Positions 21,101-31,835 of a stretch of DNA of 64,000 bases are shown here, piece after piece (position 1 is the first letter of the stretch; each line of letters starts with the position of its first letter). The stretch comes from Theileria orientalis strain Shintoku. Lineage: Eukaryota; Apicomplexa; Aconoidasida; Piroplasmida; Theileriidae. Below the pieces are notes generated by a model. That model saw only the letters and a program-made list of their open reading frames with translations. It searched no databases and had not been told where the DNA came from. The position numbers and the translations under genes were made by a program. The DNA lies in assembly GCF_000740895.1 (NCBI RefSeq), contig NC_025263.1:1054001-1118000 (forward strand), given 5' to 3'.

Positions 21101-22461
21101 TAAACTTCGACCAGTTGTTTGCCTTGGACAGCCACGTCAAATTGTCTCTCAAAAAGGTATCACAACACGTGCCTGCTTGCATCAGTGCGTGTGATATCAC
21201 AATTGCGTTGTGTATTATGCTGTTCCTCTGGTCAACACTCGTCTAAAAATAGTTTAATTTCGGGCGTTAGCTATTAATTCTAAGAGACAGTTTTTTTAAT
21301 TATCATTGCTTGTTGCTCGTAAGAAGATGTGTGTAGCTGCTGCTAACTAATCCTGGTCCTTGTCGCTTACCATTATCTGGTCCAGCAGCCTCAGATCAGT
21401 GTGATTTTTTCTGTGCAGGAACTGCAGGTACAGCTCAATAGTGCTCGTCCCTGACAGTATGTACTTCAGCCGCTCCACTGCCATGCTGCTTTTCGCGTAC
21501 AGCTGCGACTCCTGCAGCTGCTTCAGGAACTTCTGATCTCCGATGTCCACGAGGTCGTACGCGATCTGGTACGCCTTCAGGTGATTCCCGCTGACGATCA
21601 GGTCGTTAAGCAGCGCCGCCATCCTCTCGTGGTCGTTCAGGTGGTAGAGGCACATGCAGAGGTTCGTGAAGTTGAGCTCCAGCAGGCTGCTCGACTGCAG
21701 CAGGATGTCTCTGAGCTTCTCGTAGACCACGTCCCTGAAGGTCTTGCTGTACACGTTCGCCAGCAGCGCCATCGTGTAGTTGAGCATTTTGTTGCGATCT
21801 TTGTTCGTTTCGAACAGCTTAAGCACCAGGTCGATTCTCCTGCTGTCCAGCGCTATGCCCATTGCCTGCGACTCCTCTCCTGCCGCCGCGCTGCTGAACA
21901 TCATTTTCTGGACCAGCGACTCCAGTGACGCTGCGGAATCGTGTGAGAAACGTCGCTTACCCAGTGTCTGACTGTCGAACTCCGGCTGGAACTTGTCGCC
22001 CTCCTCGTATTTCGAGCTGTTGAGTCTGACGAACTCCTCCACTGCCTTCGCCAGCATTATGTTCGTGTACTCTGATGCTTCGCCCGTTTTAAAGTAATCT
22101 CCGGCGTTCAGTGCGTATTGCAGCGCCTGGGTGTACTCTTCCAGGTGGTAATAGACCTTACTGATGATCAGCGCTGCCAACTTTCTCGCCTTGAAGCTCC
22201 TATCTTGGAAGATGTCCTCCCTGAACAGAATTAAGGCGGGCGTCGCTTATTTATCTAAAATGTGTGCGTATCTTACAGGAGCGGCAGGTTGTCCACGACT
22301 TCGGGCCAGAAGTAGTCCACTATCTTGTCCAGCTGGCTCAGGCCCAGCTCTCTGCAGGAAGCTTGCTTTTCCTCCAGCAAAGCCAGCACACTTTCTGCAG
22401 AATCTAGTTCCGCTAGGTATTCTCCCGTTGATAAGATGGCCATTTCCACGTCGTTGACCAT
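18180..22461 (-). CDS. RPN2: 26S proteasome regulatory subunit RPN2 (PSMD1)
   Basis: Twelve exons: 22277-22461, 21371-22220, 21069-21242, 20934-21030, 20668-20808, 20508-20597, 20344-20465, 20105-20203, 19570-19840, 19344-19507, 18805-19211 and 18180-18576. All are GT-AG and phase-consistent, giving 998 aa, normal for the family. The N-terminal helical rod has [19 protein letters not shown]. The proteasome/cyclosome (PC) repeats include [47 protein letters not shown] and [12 protein letters not shown]. After them are [29 protein letters not shown] and the C-terminal [13 protein letters not shown]2 scaffolds the 19S base and receives RPN13 through its C-terminus. Very well supported by sequence pattern. 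Confidence 0.94.
18577..18804 (-). other. RPN2 intron 11 with degenerate GTGTATYT words
   Basis: 228-nt intron containing several loosely repeated GTGTATTTA / GTGTATCTA words. A tandem origin is possible but decayed. Confidence 0.5.
19841..20104 (-). repeat. AAY/TAC trinucleotide array inside RPN2 intron 8
   Basis: The 264-nt intron is mostly an imperfect array of AAT, AAC, TAC and AAA triplets on the coding strand (about 19853-20090). The triplets are phased, so the intron lacks stop codons in one frame and would read as poly-Asn/Tyr. That frame is offset from the flanking exons, and GTAAGT and CTAG splice sites flank it cleanly. Confidence 0.85.
20237..20292. repeat. 28-bp tandem duplication in RPN2 intron 7
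   Basis: Two adjacent 28-nt units (20237-20264 and 20265-20292) differ at one position. They sit wholly inside the intron 20204-20343. Confidence 0.92.
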
Positions 22462-22576
22462 GTTTTACAAAAAAATATAATATGTACCGGCTGGGAGCCG
22501 CCTCACAGACACACGTGTATGTGTAAGTGTAAACTCTGGTTATTCACATGAATTTTTTTAGTATATTATCTTCTCT

Positions 22577-25500
22577 TTACACTGACTCCATGATCAGATC
22601 TCTAGCCATGGGACTACTCCTTGGAGGTGTGGGTGGTCTTATCTCCGCCATCCTCATGTCCCTAAAGTCAAATTTGTACCCAGTTGCTCTAGTTAGTTTA
22701 TTCTTATCATACTGTAGGACTGCTGATTATCTATTTTTGCTCTTATTGCGATTTTTAGTTTACACAATTGGTATTAAACTGTACCATGAGTCGTAAATGC
22801 TCGTATCCTGGGTGGACGGGTATATTAGCTTCGGCACTATCGTCAGGTCTCTCCTTATAAACAACAGTGCTCCTGCGTTTTTGTGATGGTTACAGTAGTT
22901 TGTGGCTAAAGAATTTTATTAAAGCTTGCCTATATATTATACTTTTGTGCCTATGTATCGGTGCTGGGTGTGTACGAACCTGAGAAGAGTGTGATGAGCC
23001 TTCCCCCTGCAAACCTTTCAAACCCGTCCATTACGCATTCGTGTGCCCTAAAAATTATATTTTGTGTGTGTTTTTATTGTTAGTAGTAGTAGTAGTACAA
23101 TTAATGGTAGTAGTAGTTTAACATTAGTCGTTAGTGTTGTTTACTAATGTTTGATTAATATCATTATTTGATATTATTTTAGTCTAACTATGTCGTTCCA
23201 TTGCTATTATGGCTTCTATCTAGATTCCTTACCTTATTATTAACTGTAGATCGTTGTTCGTTAAAAAGTTTAGTACTCTGTCCGGGCCAAACTTAACTAT
23301 GAACCCGGCCTTCTCTGGGTCTCTAGTATCGTTAGGCACTGTTCCGAGCATGGAGTCGTTATCTGTCGGGTCAGACCACAGCAAGTCCAGTAACAGTTGA
23401 TCCTAATAAAAGGTGCATTAACATGAACGGTGTGCGGCAGAATCACTGGTATAACACTGGCAGCAGTGAGTACTAATGTAAAACCTCATAGCTACGGTTA
23501 CTAACGCTAGGTTACATCTTAGTTACTAGGTCGTACCTCTCTCGTCTCCGGTATCGGCAACACTGATATTGGACGCTTCAGTCCTCTTATGTCATCCAGG
23601 GTCTCTACTGTCTTCCCTATCCCCCCGTGGACACACAAGATTCTTCCTTCTATTACGGCTCCCAGTGGCATGATTTCGAATATTTTATTAAATCCTTGCC
23701 AACAGCTGTATACGCTACTAACGTCTTCGTTAAGGCGTTTTGCGCATTCATTTTGGAAGCCGTAGACTGCATTTATTGATGGATCCTCGTGGTTTCCTCT
23801 TATGAGGTGGATCTGTGTCGGATATTTACATTTGAGTGCGAAGAGGAGACATATTACTTCCAATGAGTTGAACCCTCTGTCTACGTAGTCTCCTAGGAAC
23901 AGGTAGTCGTTGGAGTCTATGTCGCCGTCTATGTTAAGCATCTCTGACAGGTTCTCATCCAGTGGCGACTTATATAACTTAAATAGCCTCATCAGATCAT
24001 TATATTGCCCGTGTATGTCACCGTATACTATGGTTTCTATTTATTTGCAGTTGACTTACTTTTTATTGGAGTCCTCAGGTTTAAAACTGTCTCCTCTTGC
24101 TTAATAATATGATACACCTAATCGCAGTTAGCATGTGTATAAATTGTAATATTAGCAGTAATGTGATACACATACACAGCTTATATAAATAAACATGCTG
24201 GTGTTTCCTTTCATCTAGTTCTTAAATAACTATTCTATTCAGTCTGTTACTTAACTGATATATCTACTCTACTTGTCCGTTTCAGTACCATTGTTAACAA
24301 TATGTTGATGTCGTTGTATGGGATTGGAAATGGAGAGTCTTTTTGAAACGTCTGCTCGTTCGGATTCAGTAACTTCACAATTATTCGATCATACACTGTG
24401 TCTATGTTCGCGTTTTGCCAGCGTAACTTCTGGCTTGCCTCCGGCTTATTTATTTTTCTACCTTCTTCTTCAAGGCGGTCGATAGATATCTACGTTTTAT
24501 TTGTGTGTTTTTGAAAGAGTGTATTCATTCTCGTCCAGGCACTTGTAACTAATAACTGCTTTGCAACTTTACCTTTCGGACCATGTGTGAGAAATCTGAA
24601 ATTGGTCCGTGTACTGCGTGAGCGTGTGATGATAGTCTAATTTCCCTCTCCTGCGGTTTTCTCAGAATATCCTCCTTCGCCTTCGGCGAGGTCTGGAACA
24701 ATACTCCCATCCTTCCTGCCATCTCTGCCGACTCATCTGGTTGATGCGGTTGCAGGGTGGGTGTGCTTTTTGCCTTTTCGGCGAATGCGCCTATTGATTT
24801 CATTTTTCTTCGTGCAAAACTTACTTAGGCAATCGAACATTTTCAATTCACAGGTTGGGTGCTTCTGGGCCTGGTGAGAGAATCCTCCGAATATATACAA
24901 ATTAGGTCCAAACTTCCAACATGAGTGACGGAACTGCGTTAATTTTTATATGGGTCCTCTCTTTTACACTTAGTATCTACTTTTAAATAAAAATACTCTG
25001 TTGATAGACGATATATTGAACCACTCCAGCGTCTCCGTGTCATAAACTGAAACTGGCAAGGCCCTAAACAACAATTATGGGATTCTTCATTCAAATGACT
25101 TTTTATGAGATCCTTTTCCTAACTATCTGCTTAACACTCACTTGTTCAGGTCTGTGTCACCTCTTCCTCCCATTACTACCATCTTTGAGCCCACGAACGA
25201 GCACGCTGAGAATGTTATTTGGTTAGTGACGTACAGTGCTGGTATCTTGCGTCTGGCATCATCCCTGCCTTCATTGGTGCCTCCACCCAGTCCCAGGAGC
25301 CGTCTCTGTGTTGTCTGAGCCCCCAGGCGTCGTTCAACGATTTACTTTCTGAGCCTCTGCCTCCGAATATTACTACCATCCCGTTGGCCGGTCCCTCGCA
25401 GCATAACTGAACTTATTATTAGCTTACTAATTGTGATATTTTATTGTATTTATTGTTTTTTAGCCTAAGTGGCTACTGTCGGTTTCCAAGGTAGAGGTTT

Positions 25501-26323
25501 ATCTAACATCCTCTAACTCATCCAGAAATTTATCTAAAGATCTTACATCTGCTGAGTGATACACTCTCCTGGGCGGCATCCTCAGAGATGAAAAGGTCAC
25601 TTCGTTCCAGCTGAACGGAGAGTTCTCCACGTTTAACACCCACACGTCGTTGCTCGCTTGTTGCCTAGGGGTACATTATATTCAGGTTTCGGGTTAACTA
25701 AATTACCCGTCGTTTCCTCCGATCAGGATTAGGTTCGGCTTCGAAAATACCATGGTGTGTCCGTACCTTCTTCCCGGGGATCTTCCCGTGGTGGGCACTA
25801 TGATCCACGAGAGCTGCTTATCTCTCCTCAGGTCCAGCAGGAAGAGCTATAGCGGCGTTAATGTCCACACACTTACGTCGTCCGATGAAAGCGCTCCTCC
25901 TCCCGTCGCTCCTCCGAATATCACGACCTGCATGGACTCCACGCAGGCTGCTGCGTGGGCTGCTCTTGGTGACGGCGCGTTCTCGACGTGCAGCTTACAC
26001 CAGTGGTTCGTGGCAACGTCATAGATATATGAATCTGCGGTTATGGTGTACCTTCCAACATCTATTGAATTAAGGTTAAGGGTCTATTTATAGGACAATC
26101 TTGGCAAGAGGTTCGAAAACGCGAGGTTTTCATTCAACAATTTTTTCCGGGAAATGTGTGTACGTATTCAATCTGGTAGATCTAACTATCTGAGCTGCTA
26201 TAAAATACCTCCTACGGCTCCGCCGAATAAAACAACTTTCCCTGCTCCAACTGACGTCGATGTGTGGCCGAATCTTGGAGGCGGAACATCACCCTGTTGT
26301 GATACTATTTTCTGATACGCCAT
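22577..26323 (-). CDS. PPKL: PPKL: Kelch-repeat Ser/Thr protein phosphatase (BSU1-like)
   Basis: Large multi-exon gene. It starts [22 protein letters not shown] at 26323. Exons between ~26320 and ~24830 encode Kelch blades ([68 protein letters not shown]). A linker (24549-24803) is followed by the PPP catalytic domain: [52 protein letters not shown] and [10 protein letters not shown], so the metal and catalytic motifs are complete. A last exon (stop at 22577) reached by a GTACAG donor adds [10 protein letters not shown], matching the C-terminal TP motif of plant BSU1/BSL phosphatases. PPKLs exist in plants and alveolates and not in mammals; in Plasmodium PPKL acts in ookinete shape and motility. 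Confidence 0.9.
23080..23115. repeat. (TAG)n tracts in a PPKL intron
   Basis: Short GTAGTAGTAG tracts within a PPKL intron near the 3' end of the gene; plain microsatellite. Confidence 0.75.
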
Positions 26324-26706
26324 AATTCAGTGTTATTATACATTTGTATTTAACATTGCTGTTACAAATTAAAAATTAATAACTTATTTGCATTTAAAAC
26401 GTTTGTACATCTGTTTTTTAAACATAAATTAATTTTTAAAATTATATCTCCTTCTAGGCCCCATCTAAAAATGTGTAAAACGAAAGAACAGAAATTAGCT
26501 GCAAAGACAGAATGCTACAATCTAAATTTTGGGATTTACGGCATGAAGATTTAGTGTGTATAGTGAATGTACCGGTTGATTCTTGACTTTGTTATTGTTT
26601 CATAATCTCACACGACATCAACTTATATTTTTCTCTCAAGTTCATGTGTGACCTAAACAGCTGTATTTTTGATAGATCCTGATATCTGCGGTTAAATCTG
26701 TCTAAT
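26324..26706. other. Divergent intergenic region
   Basis: 383 nt of AT-rich DNA between PPKL (-) and the Cys-rich secreted gene (+). No supported features. Confidence 0.6.
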
Positions 26707-28064
26707 ATGTTTTACTTTTTTAAGTTTTTTTTTAAATTCGTTACACTGTTGTTGTATCTGCTATATAAGTATCCGTCCACCTGTATCGACCACAGTAAAC
26801 TGCCTTTGATATTTTACGGGTATTATAGATGCATAGGTAGCCAGATTTAACAAATGTGTTTAGGTTTTCCAGGGATAACAACTCAATCTTGGACTCGGTA
26901 TTTTCCGTAAAAATCGTAAATGAGTGTTCCTTTCACTTCTCTTCAGACGAATCGCAACAACTTGGTTTGCGACGACCACTTGAGTGTCCTGGTCCACAAG
27001 GCCGAATTGTTTCACACAAAGGGTGATTCAAGGGCCCCGACCACGCTCAGCTGCACTGAACTGCTGAGATCCAAGTGTCTAGATCAGAAAACCTGTTCCG
27101 TAAGTAATGTTGTCATCAAACTTGCTTAGATCGGAGTGAACGACTGCAATCGTCTTCTTGAGGACAAGAGGGTTAACATTGACTTTTTGAACGTAGAGTA
27201 CACTTGTGAGCAGTCCAAGTACGTCGCCGCTATCCCATAGATGTGCAGGGACCCTAAGCCCATTTTCAACGGCCTAAACTTCCGGGAGGGCTGTTTCGGT
27301 GATTTTCTCATGTTCGCTTTTAAAATCTTGTTCACTGTTCTTCAGAGTTCCTTCAAGCTCCTGCCAGGAACTCATACACCCCTCCGCCACCTCAGTTCTG
27401 GGTAGAAAGTTAAAAGCCTGCTTTCGTTCTCCCACGTGCAAATACGTTACTTCTGACGATTCCAAACTCCACACTGGTTTGTCATCTACCAATACACACA
27501 TACATATTCTTTCTTTAGACGACTTTTTTTCCAAGGTGTGAGTCCTTTCACCTCATTAAGTGATCCCTGAAACCCTTTTAGGGGGATAACATTAAATGCC
27601 ATGCCTACATAAAATCCGATCAATTCAGCGTCGCTGGATATGCAGTTCTCCTTAACTATACAGGTACCCCTTAAATTAAGATACTCATTTTAATCATTTG
27701 CAGCTGTTTGTGACAGGCCTGTTTATGTAAAAGCAAATTCCTTCTACGAGCTTGCCAAACAAGCCAACTCTTCCAAGTACTCCTGCTTTTCCTTAGGTAC
27801 CTTTCCTACTTCTTTTTTACATCAATCACTTCCTTTTAGCTTACATCCCTTCTGATCTTTTCAATATTAACAAAAATCAGTCTTGGTAGTTTGATTTACT
27901 TAACATTTTCCTTCAGGATCTGCCGAGGGTGTGTCGTCTGCACTTATTTTCTTTTAGGCAGCCAACTATCGTTCCCATGCTCGGCCATGTCGTTGCCGTT
28001 CCTTCCCGAGTTTAATATTATTTCACTCAATCCGTTCAATCCTAGTTACCTCTTCATACGTTAA
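26707..28064 (+). CDS. Secreted Cys-rich protein with possible SUEL-type lectin domain
   Basis: Reconstructed from about nine short exons. It starts at 26707 with a hydrophobic leader (KFVTLLLYLLYKYPSTC). A phase-0 junction leads to exon 26939..27098 (TNRNNLVCDDHLSVL...CLDQKTCS) and on to NIDFLNVEYTCEQ. C...L-V-x-K-A at the start, paired Cys in LSC / KC / TC, and L-x-V-E-Y-x-C at the end follow the galactose/rhamnose-binding SUEL lectin pattern, though G-x-C positions differ. A second Cys-rich half follows (KACFRSPTCKY, DNIKCHAYI, AVCDRPVYV, KYSCFSL). There are no TM segments after the leader. The last one or two junctions are uncertain: the stop is 28064, or 28018 if an extra intron is spliced. 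Domain assignment is tentative. Confidence 0.5.
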
Positions 28065-28131
28065 GATATGCATTAATTATCCATGTAATAGCTATAGGTG
28101 TACGTCTGCTACCAAGTATATTAACACCAGT

Positions 28132-28813
28132 CTACTTTGGGTCTAGAACCGTGACTGTGTCTGGGAGGAGCGTGGATGGTCCGATCCTTCCCTCCGGGTC
28201 GTACGGGAGCATGATTTTAACCTTGATGCCCAGGACGCCCTGTCTCAGCTGCACTGACCTGACTGCCGTGTTCACGTACTGCTGTGCCGGCTGTCCTGTC
28301 GAGATTATGTATCCGTCCTTAAACTTCATGCTCTTTGCTCTTTGTGCTCTCAGCTTGCCCGATACTATGACTTCGCATCCCTTGGCTCCTGACTCCATGA
28401 TGTGCCTCAGAACGCCGTAGGCTGCTCTTCTGACTGCGAGCCCCTTCAGCAGCTTATACCTCAGCGACTCTGCCTGTGCCATTGCGCAGAGTCCGCGGTT
28501 CTCCACTCTCTCTGCGTATAGCTCCACTGAGTCTGAGGAGAATCCGAACCTCTTTTGCACCAGTGACGTGAGCTCTCTTATTCTTCTTGCCTTTTCTCCG
28601 AGCACTTCTCTGGTCCTGGTTGCTCTGATTATGATCTCCGTTCTCACTGGCGTAATTCTTAGCTCCACTCCCGAGTATCCGTCCTCTGCGAGTGTACGTG
28701 ATAGGAACTCGTTTAATTCTGCGTTAAAAACACCATCGTTGATGAAGCGTTTTTGCTTCGATTTCTACAAAGAATTATTTATGCAATTAACTTACTCCCG
28801 CAAAGCCCATCAT
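28132..28813 (-). CDS. RPS3: 40S ribosomal protein S3 (uS3)
   Basis: Two exons, 28796-28813 (MMGFAG) and 28132-28764, joined in phase 0 over a 31-nt intron; 216 aa. The KH domain is intact ([22 protein letters not shown] with the G-x-x-G-like loop). The C-terminal S3 domain has [45 protein letters not shown] and [12 protein letters not shown]. uS3 forms part of the mRNA entry channel of the small subunit. The C-terminal tail after VTVLDPK is short compared with mammals, as usual in Apicomplexa. Identity is certain. Confidence 0.97.
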
Positions 28814-29856
28814 CTTTCCTGAAATACGATTGTATAATTTGACGGAATATAGTGAAAATGTCTAATCAAACGGATGAATATCAACCTTTTCAATAATTGG
28901 GTGATATGTTGAAATACAACAGCTGATATTTATATGATTCAACTAAATTGGAGATGAAATAAATATGAAATAAAAAGATCCTAGAAGGACGACGAAATTG
29001 TTCAAATTTATAAAATATAGATAAACGTGTTAAAGAGAATCCTAGACTGTGGGGGACAATTAAATAATAGTATTTTAGTCGTTTTTAACTACATTGATAT
29101 TAAATAAATTTACCGATTTGTATAAAATATAAAATTTTTCAATTTTATCTATAACTAATTTATATTTGTAAGGACAATCAAAAGCGTTGTGTATTATGGA
29201 AATATATGTGATAATATATTATAAATGAGTAGTAAATATAAATTTTATAATATATAATAAATGTATATATGAATGTGTTTCTAATTTGTCGAAAATTTTA
29301 TTCTCAAACCAAGATTCCAGTATAGAATCTCATATTTATCAATAACAAATTTATATTCTTTATATGTCTTTATTTAAAATTAAACTTGTGTTTAAATCCA
29401 GTATCTGATGATACTGATGTGTCTCCCGTGCTAAATATGTCGATTTTGTACACTGTACATGATATTTAAATTAACGGTATTTTCTTAAGCAATTTCGGTT
29501 TATAAATTGATAAAAAGAATTTAATTTAACATATTTATAATCAAAATGCACTATTTAATTAGAATGTTACTAATGTGTCAATGATATAAAGATCTGCTTC
29601 TTCGGAAGGTGCTTTATATGTACTTGTACGATACGCGAGTACAAAATTGTTTAAAGATAGTATGAACCATAATAATTTGAATTTTAATAAACAAAATTAT
29701 AAATAGATAAGTTTAATTGATCATACATACGTAAACTTATGTGAATTAGTATTCGACATACTAAACCGAAAAAACTTCTAATATTATTAACACATTGGAA
29801 GAATTTTGCAAAAATATTTTATCATATTAAAAACTGTAAAATATTAGATAATTAAG
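28814..29856. other. Largest AT-rich intergenic region (divergent)
   Basis: 1043 nt between uS3 (-) and the two-TM protein (+). Very AT-rich with several near-palindromic TATAATATA-type runs around 29210-29270. No supported gene. Confidence 0.6.
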
Positions 29857-31787
29857 ATGGCATCTGATAGAGTAGTAAAAAATGTAGAAGTTCAGAAAGA
29901 CGAGGAAATAGAGGAATTTACTGAGAACTCAAGTTCAGAAAACTCCTTCTTAGATGGCTCGGAAAAATCATCTTTGAAGAGTTCTATGGAAGGAAAAATG
30001 GAAGAACAAAAAAGTGGTAGTTTTGGTGGTTCTCTGGAGGGCTCGGGAAAAGCATCCGTGGACGTCTCTGCAAAATCATTGGAGCTCACAAAATCTCCAT
30101 CCGTTTCCGTTTCAGAATCATCATCAGTTGAAGTTACAGATGGATCTAAGCAAAGTTCTAAGAAAGGATCCCTGGAAAGTTCTCCAAAAGAATCTGGAGT
30201 ATCATCTGTTGAGGGCTCTGAAGTTTCACTGGTACACGAGTTATCAAGGGATCCAGAACTTGGAATTGATAGCTCAACCGAGAGTTCTAATCAAGATGTT
30301 AACGTAAGTGCATCCCTTAGAACTGGAGAAGGTATGTGCCGTTATAACTTAGTTAAAATGAGATTATAAAAATTCATAATTATGTAGAAGTGAAGGTTTT
30401 TGTCAACCCCTTTGGAGCCAATATGGAACCTGGCGAAAAAATGTAAGCGATGAAATAAAATATATAATAAATATAATTCAATAGGCTTCGTGTGTTCCTA
30501 GTAATTGGTGTATTTCCACTGCCTGTACTGGGATGGTTTATTGGTTTATTAAGTTCAATGAGCATTAAAAGGAAGAAGAGGATTCATAAAATTGTAATTT
30601 TGTGTATTAAATAAGTAATTTTTAGTTGACCTCGATTCTGTTTTTGTTGTCACTCGTAGCACTTGTGGCTGGAATGGTTGTGCTCGGATATTTCTTAGGT
30701 TCGTTTAAACCTGTTGAATAAAATTTTTTAGTTAAAAACAGCAAAGATGTTACCACTGTAGTAAAGACCGAAGAAAAGGCCAAGCCAGTAATTACGCCAG
30801 AAAAGGTGAAAGAGGAACTCAAACATATAACTGATGGCGCTCTGAAGGCAATAGGCGATGATTTGCCACCTCAAATCCCAGGAACATATAAACCGGTTTC
30901 TATAACGAAACTTCCCAAGCAAGTATATAAATATGGGAAGCCAGCAAATGTATACATTCCACCGAATAACTTACAAGAACCAGTTCCCTTGGCCAAAACC
31001 ACTGGTGATTTGAAGTACGAGTTTTATGAATGTAAGTTAAACCACAGTTATATAGCAACATTTTAGACAAACACCCTTCATCCAAAAAGGAAATGGTAAT
31101 ATTGTTGAGAGGACTGATTAGCGAGTGGAAAGAACATTATATGTTCAGATTTTCAGACTATGTTGATCACAATATTAAGGTGTTCATGATTACCGAGAAC
31201 AAAAAGAAATTAGATGTAGCCAAAATATTGACAGCATTGACTAAGGAAATTGCGTATAAAACAAATCTTGGACTTGTTGTTGAATTGACTGCAGAGGAGA
31301 TTTCAGCATTTGAAGCCGTGCACACATCAATGAAAATAAACAGAATGCTCGCAATAACTCCATCAGCAAAGTGTGATAAGGAGGTTAGTGTAAATCATTC
31401 CAAATGTATAAATTATTAATCAGAAACTTGAGGCCTTGTCTGGAATGTCACAGGTAGAATTCATTGGAATGTTCGACAAAGAGGTTACATGTACCTCGGG
31501 TAGTAAAACTCCCCTCATGGTCATTAAGAATGGAAATGTGCATTTCACTGAAAAGGTAATTAGGAGCTTCCTTAATATTATTTTAGGGTTCAAAATTGAC
31601 CGACTTGACCACTTACATAGTGAAAGAAAAGGTAAAGTGTGAAACAGAAAAACTAACGAGCGAACAAACCAAGAGATATTTGGACAAAATGTACGATGCA
31701 TTCAGAAAGTTCGTCTCTGTGACCTCTGAAGAAGTAAAAGACCAAGCATCTCTTGAAGCCATGTGCTTAAAAATTACTAATATTTAA
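29857..31787 (+). CDS. Ser-rich protein with two-TM hairpin, unknown function
   Basis: Eight exons: 29857-30331, 30388-30442, 30485-30593, 30626-30698, 30732-31031, 31067-31383, 31424-31555 and 31587-31787; all in phase, 553 aa. Residues 1-160 are an acidic Ser/Glu/Lys-rich disordered region with repeated SLESS / SSVE words. Then come two hydrophobic helices (VFLVIGVFPLPVLGWFIGLL and ILFLLSLVALVAGMVVLGYF) separated by a basic loop, SIKRKKRIHK. The soluble C-terminal ~330 residues look folded (RGLISEWKEHYMFRF, KILTALTKEIAYKTNLG). There is no signal peptide, so a hairpin in an internal membrane with both ends cytosolic is plausible. No family recognised. Confidence 0.72.
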
Positions 31788-31835
31788 TTTTTAATGTGCA
31801 TTTGTTAATATATTACAAGTTATCTAAGGCCAGGT

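Noticed and set aside
22548..22796. 82-codon hydrophobic plus-strand reading frame resembling a small membrane protein
   Set aside because: It is antisense to the last PPKL exon and intron, and the opposite strand gives the conserved RPPTPP C-terminus.
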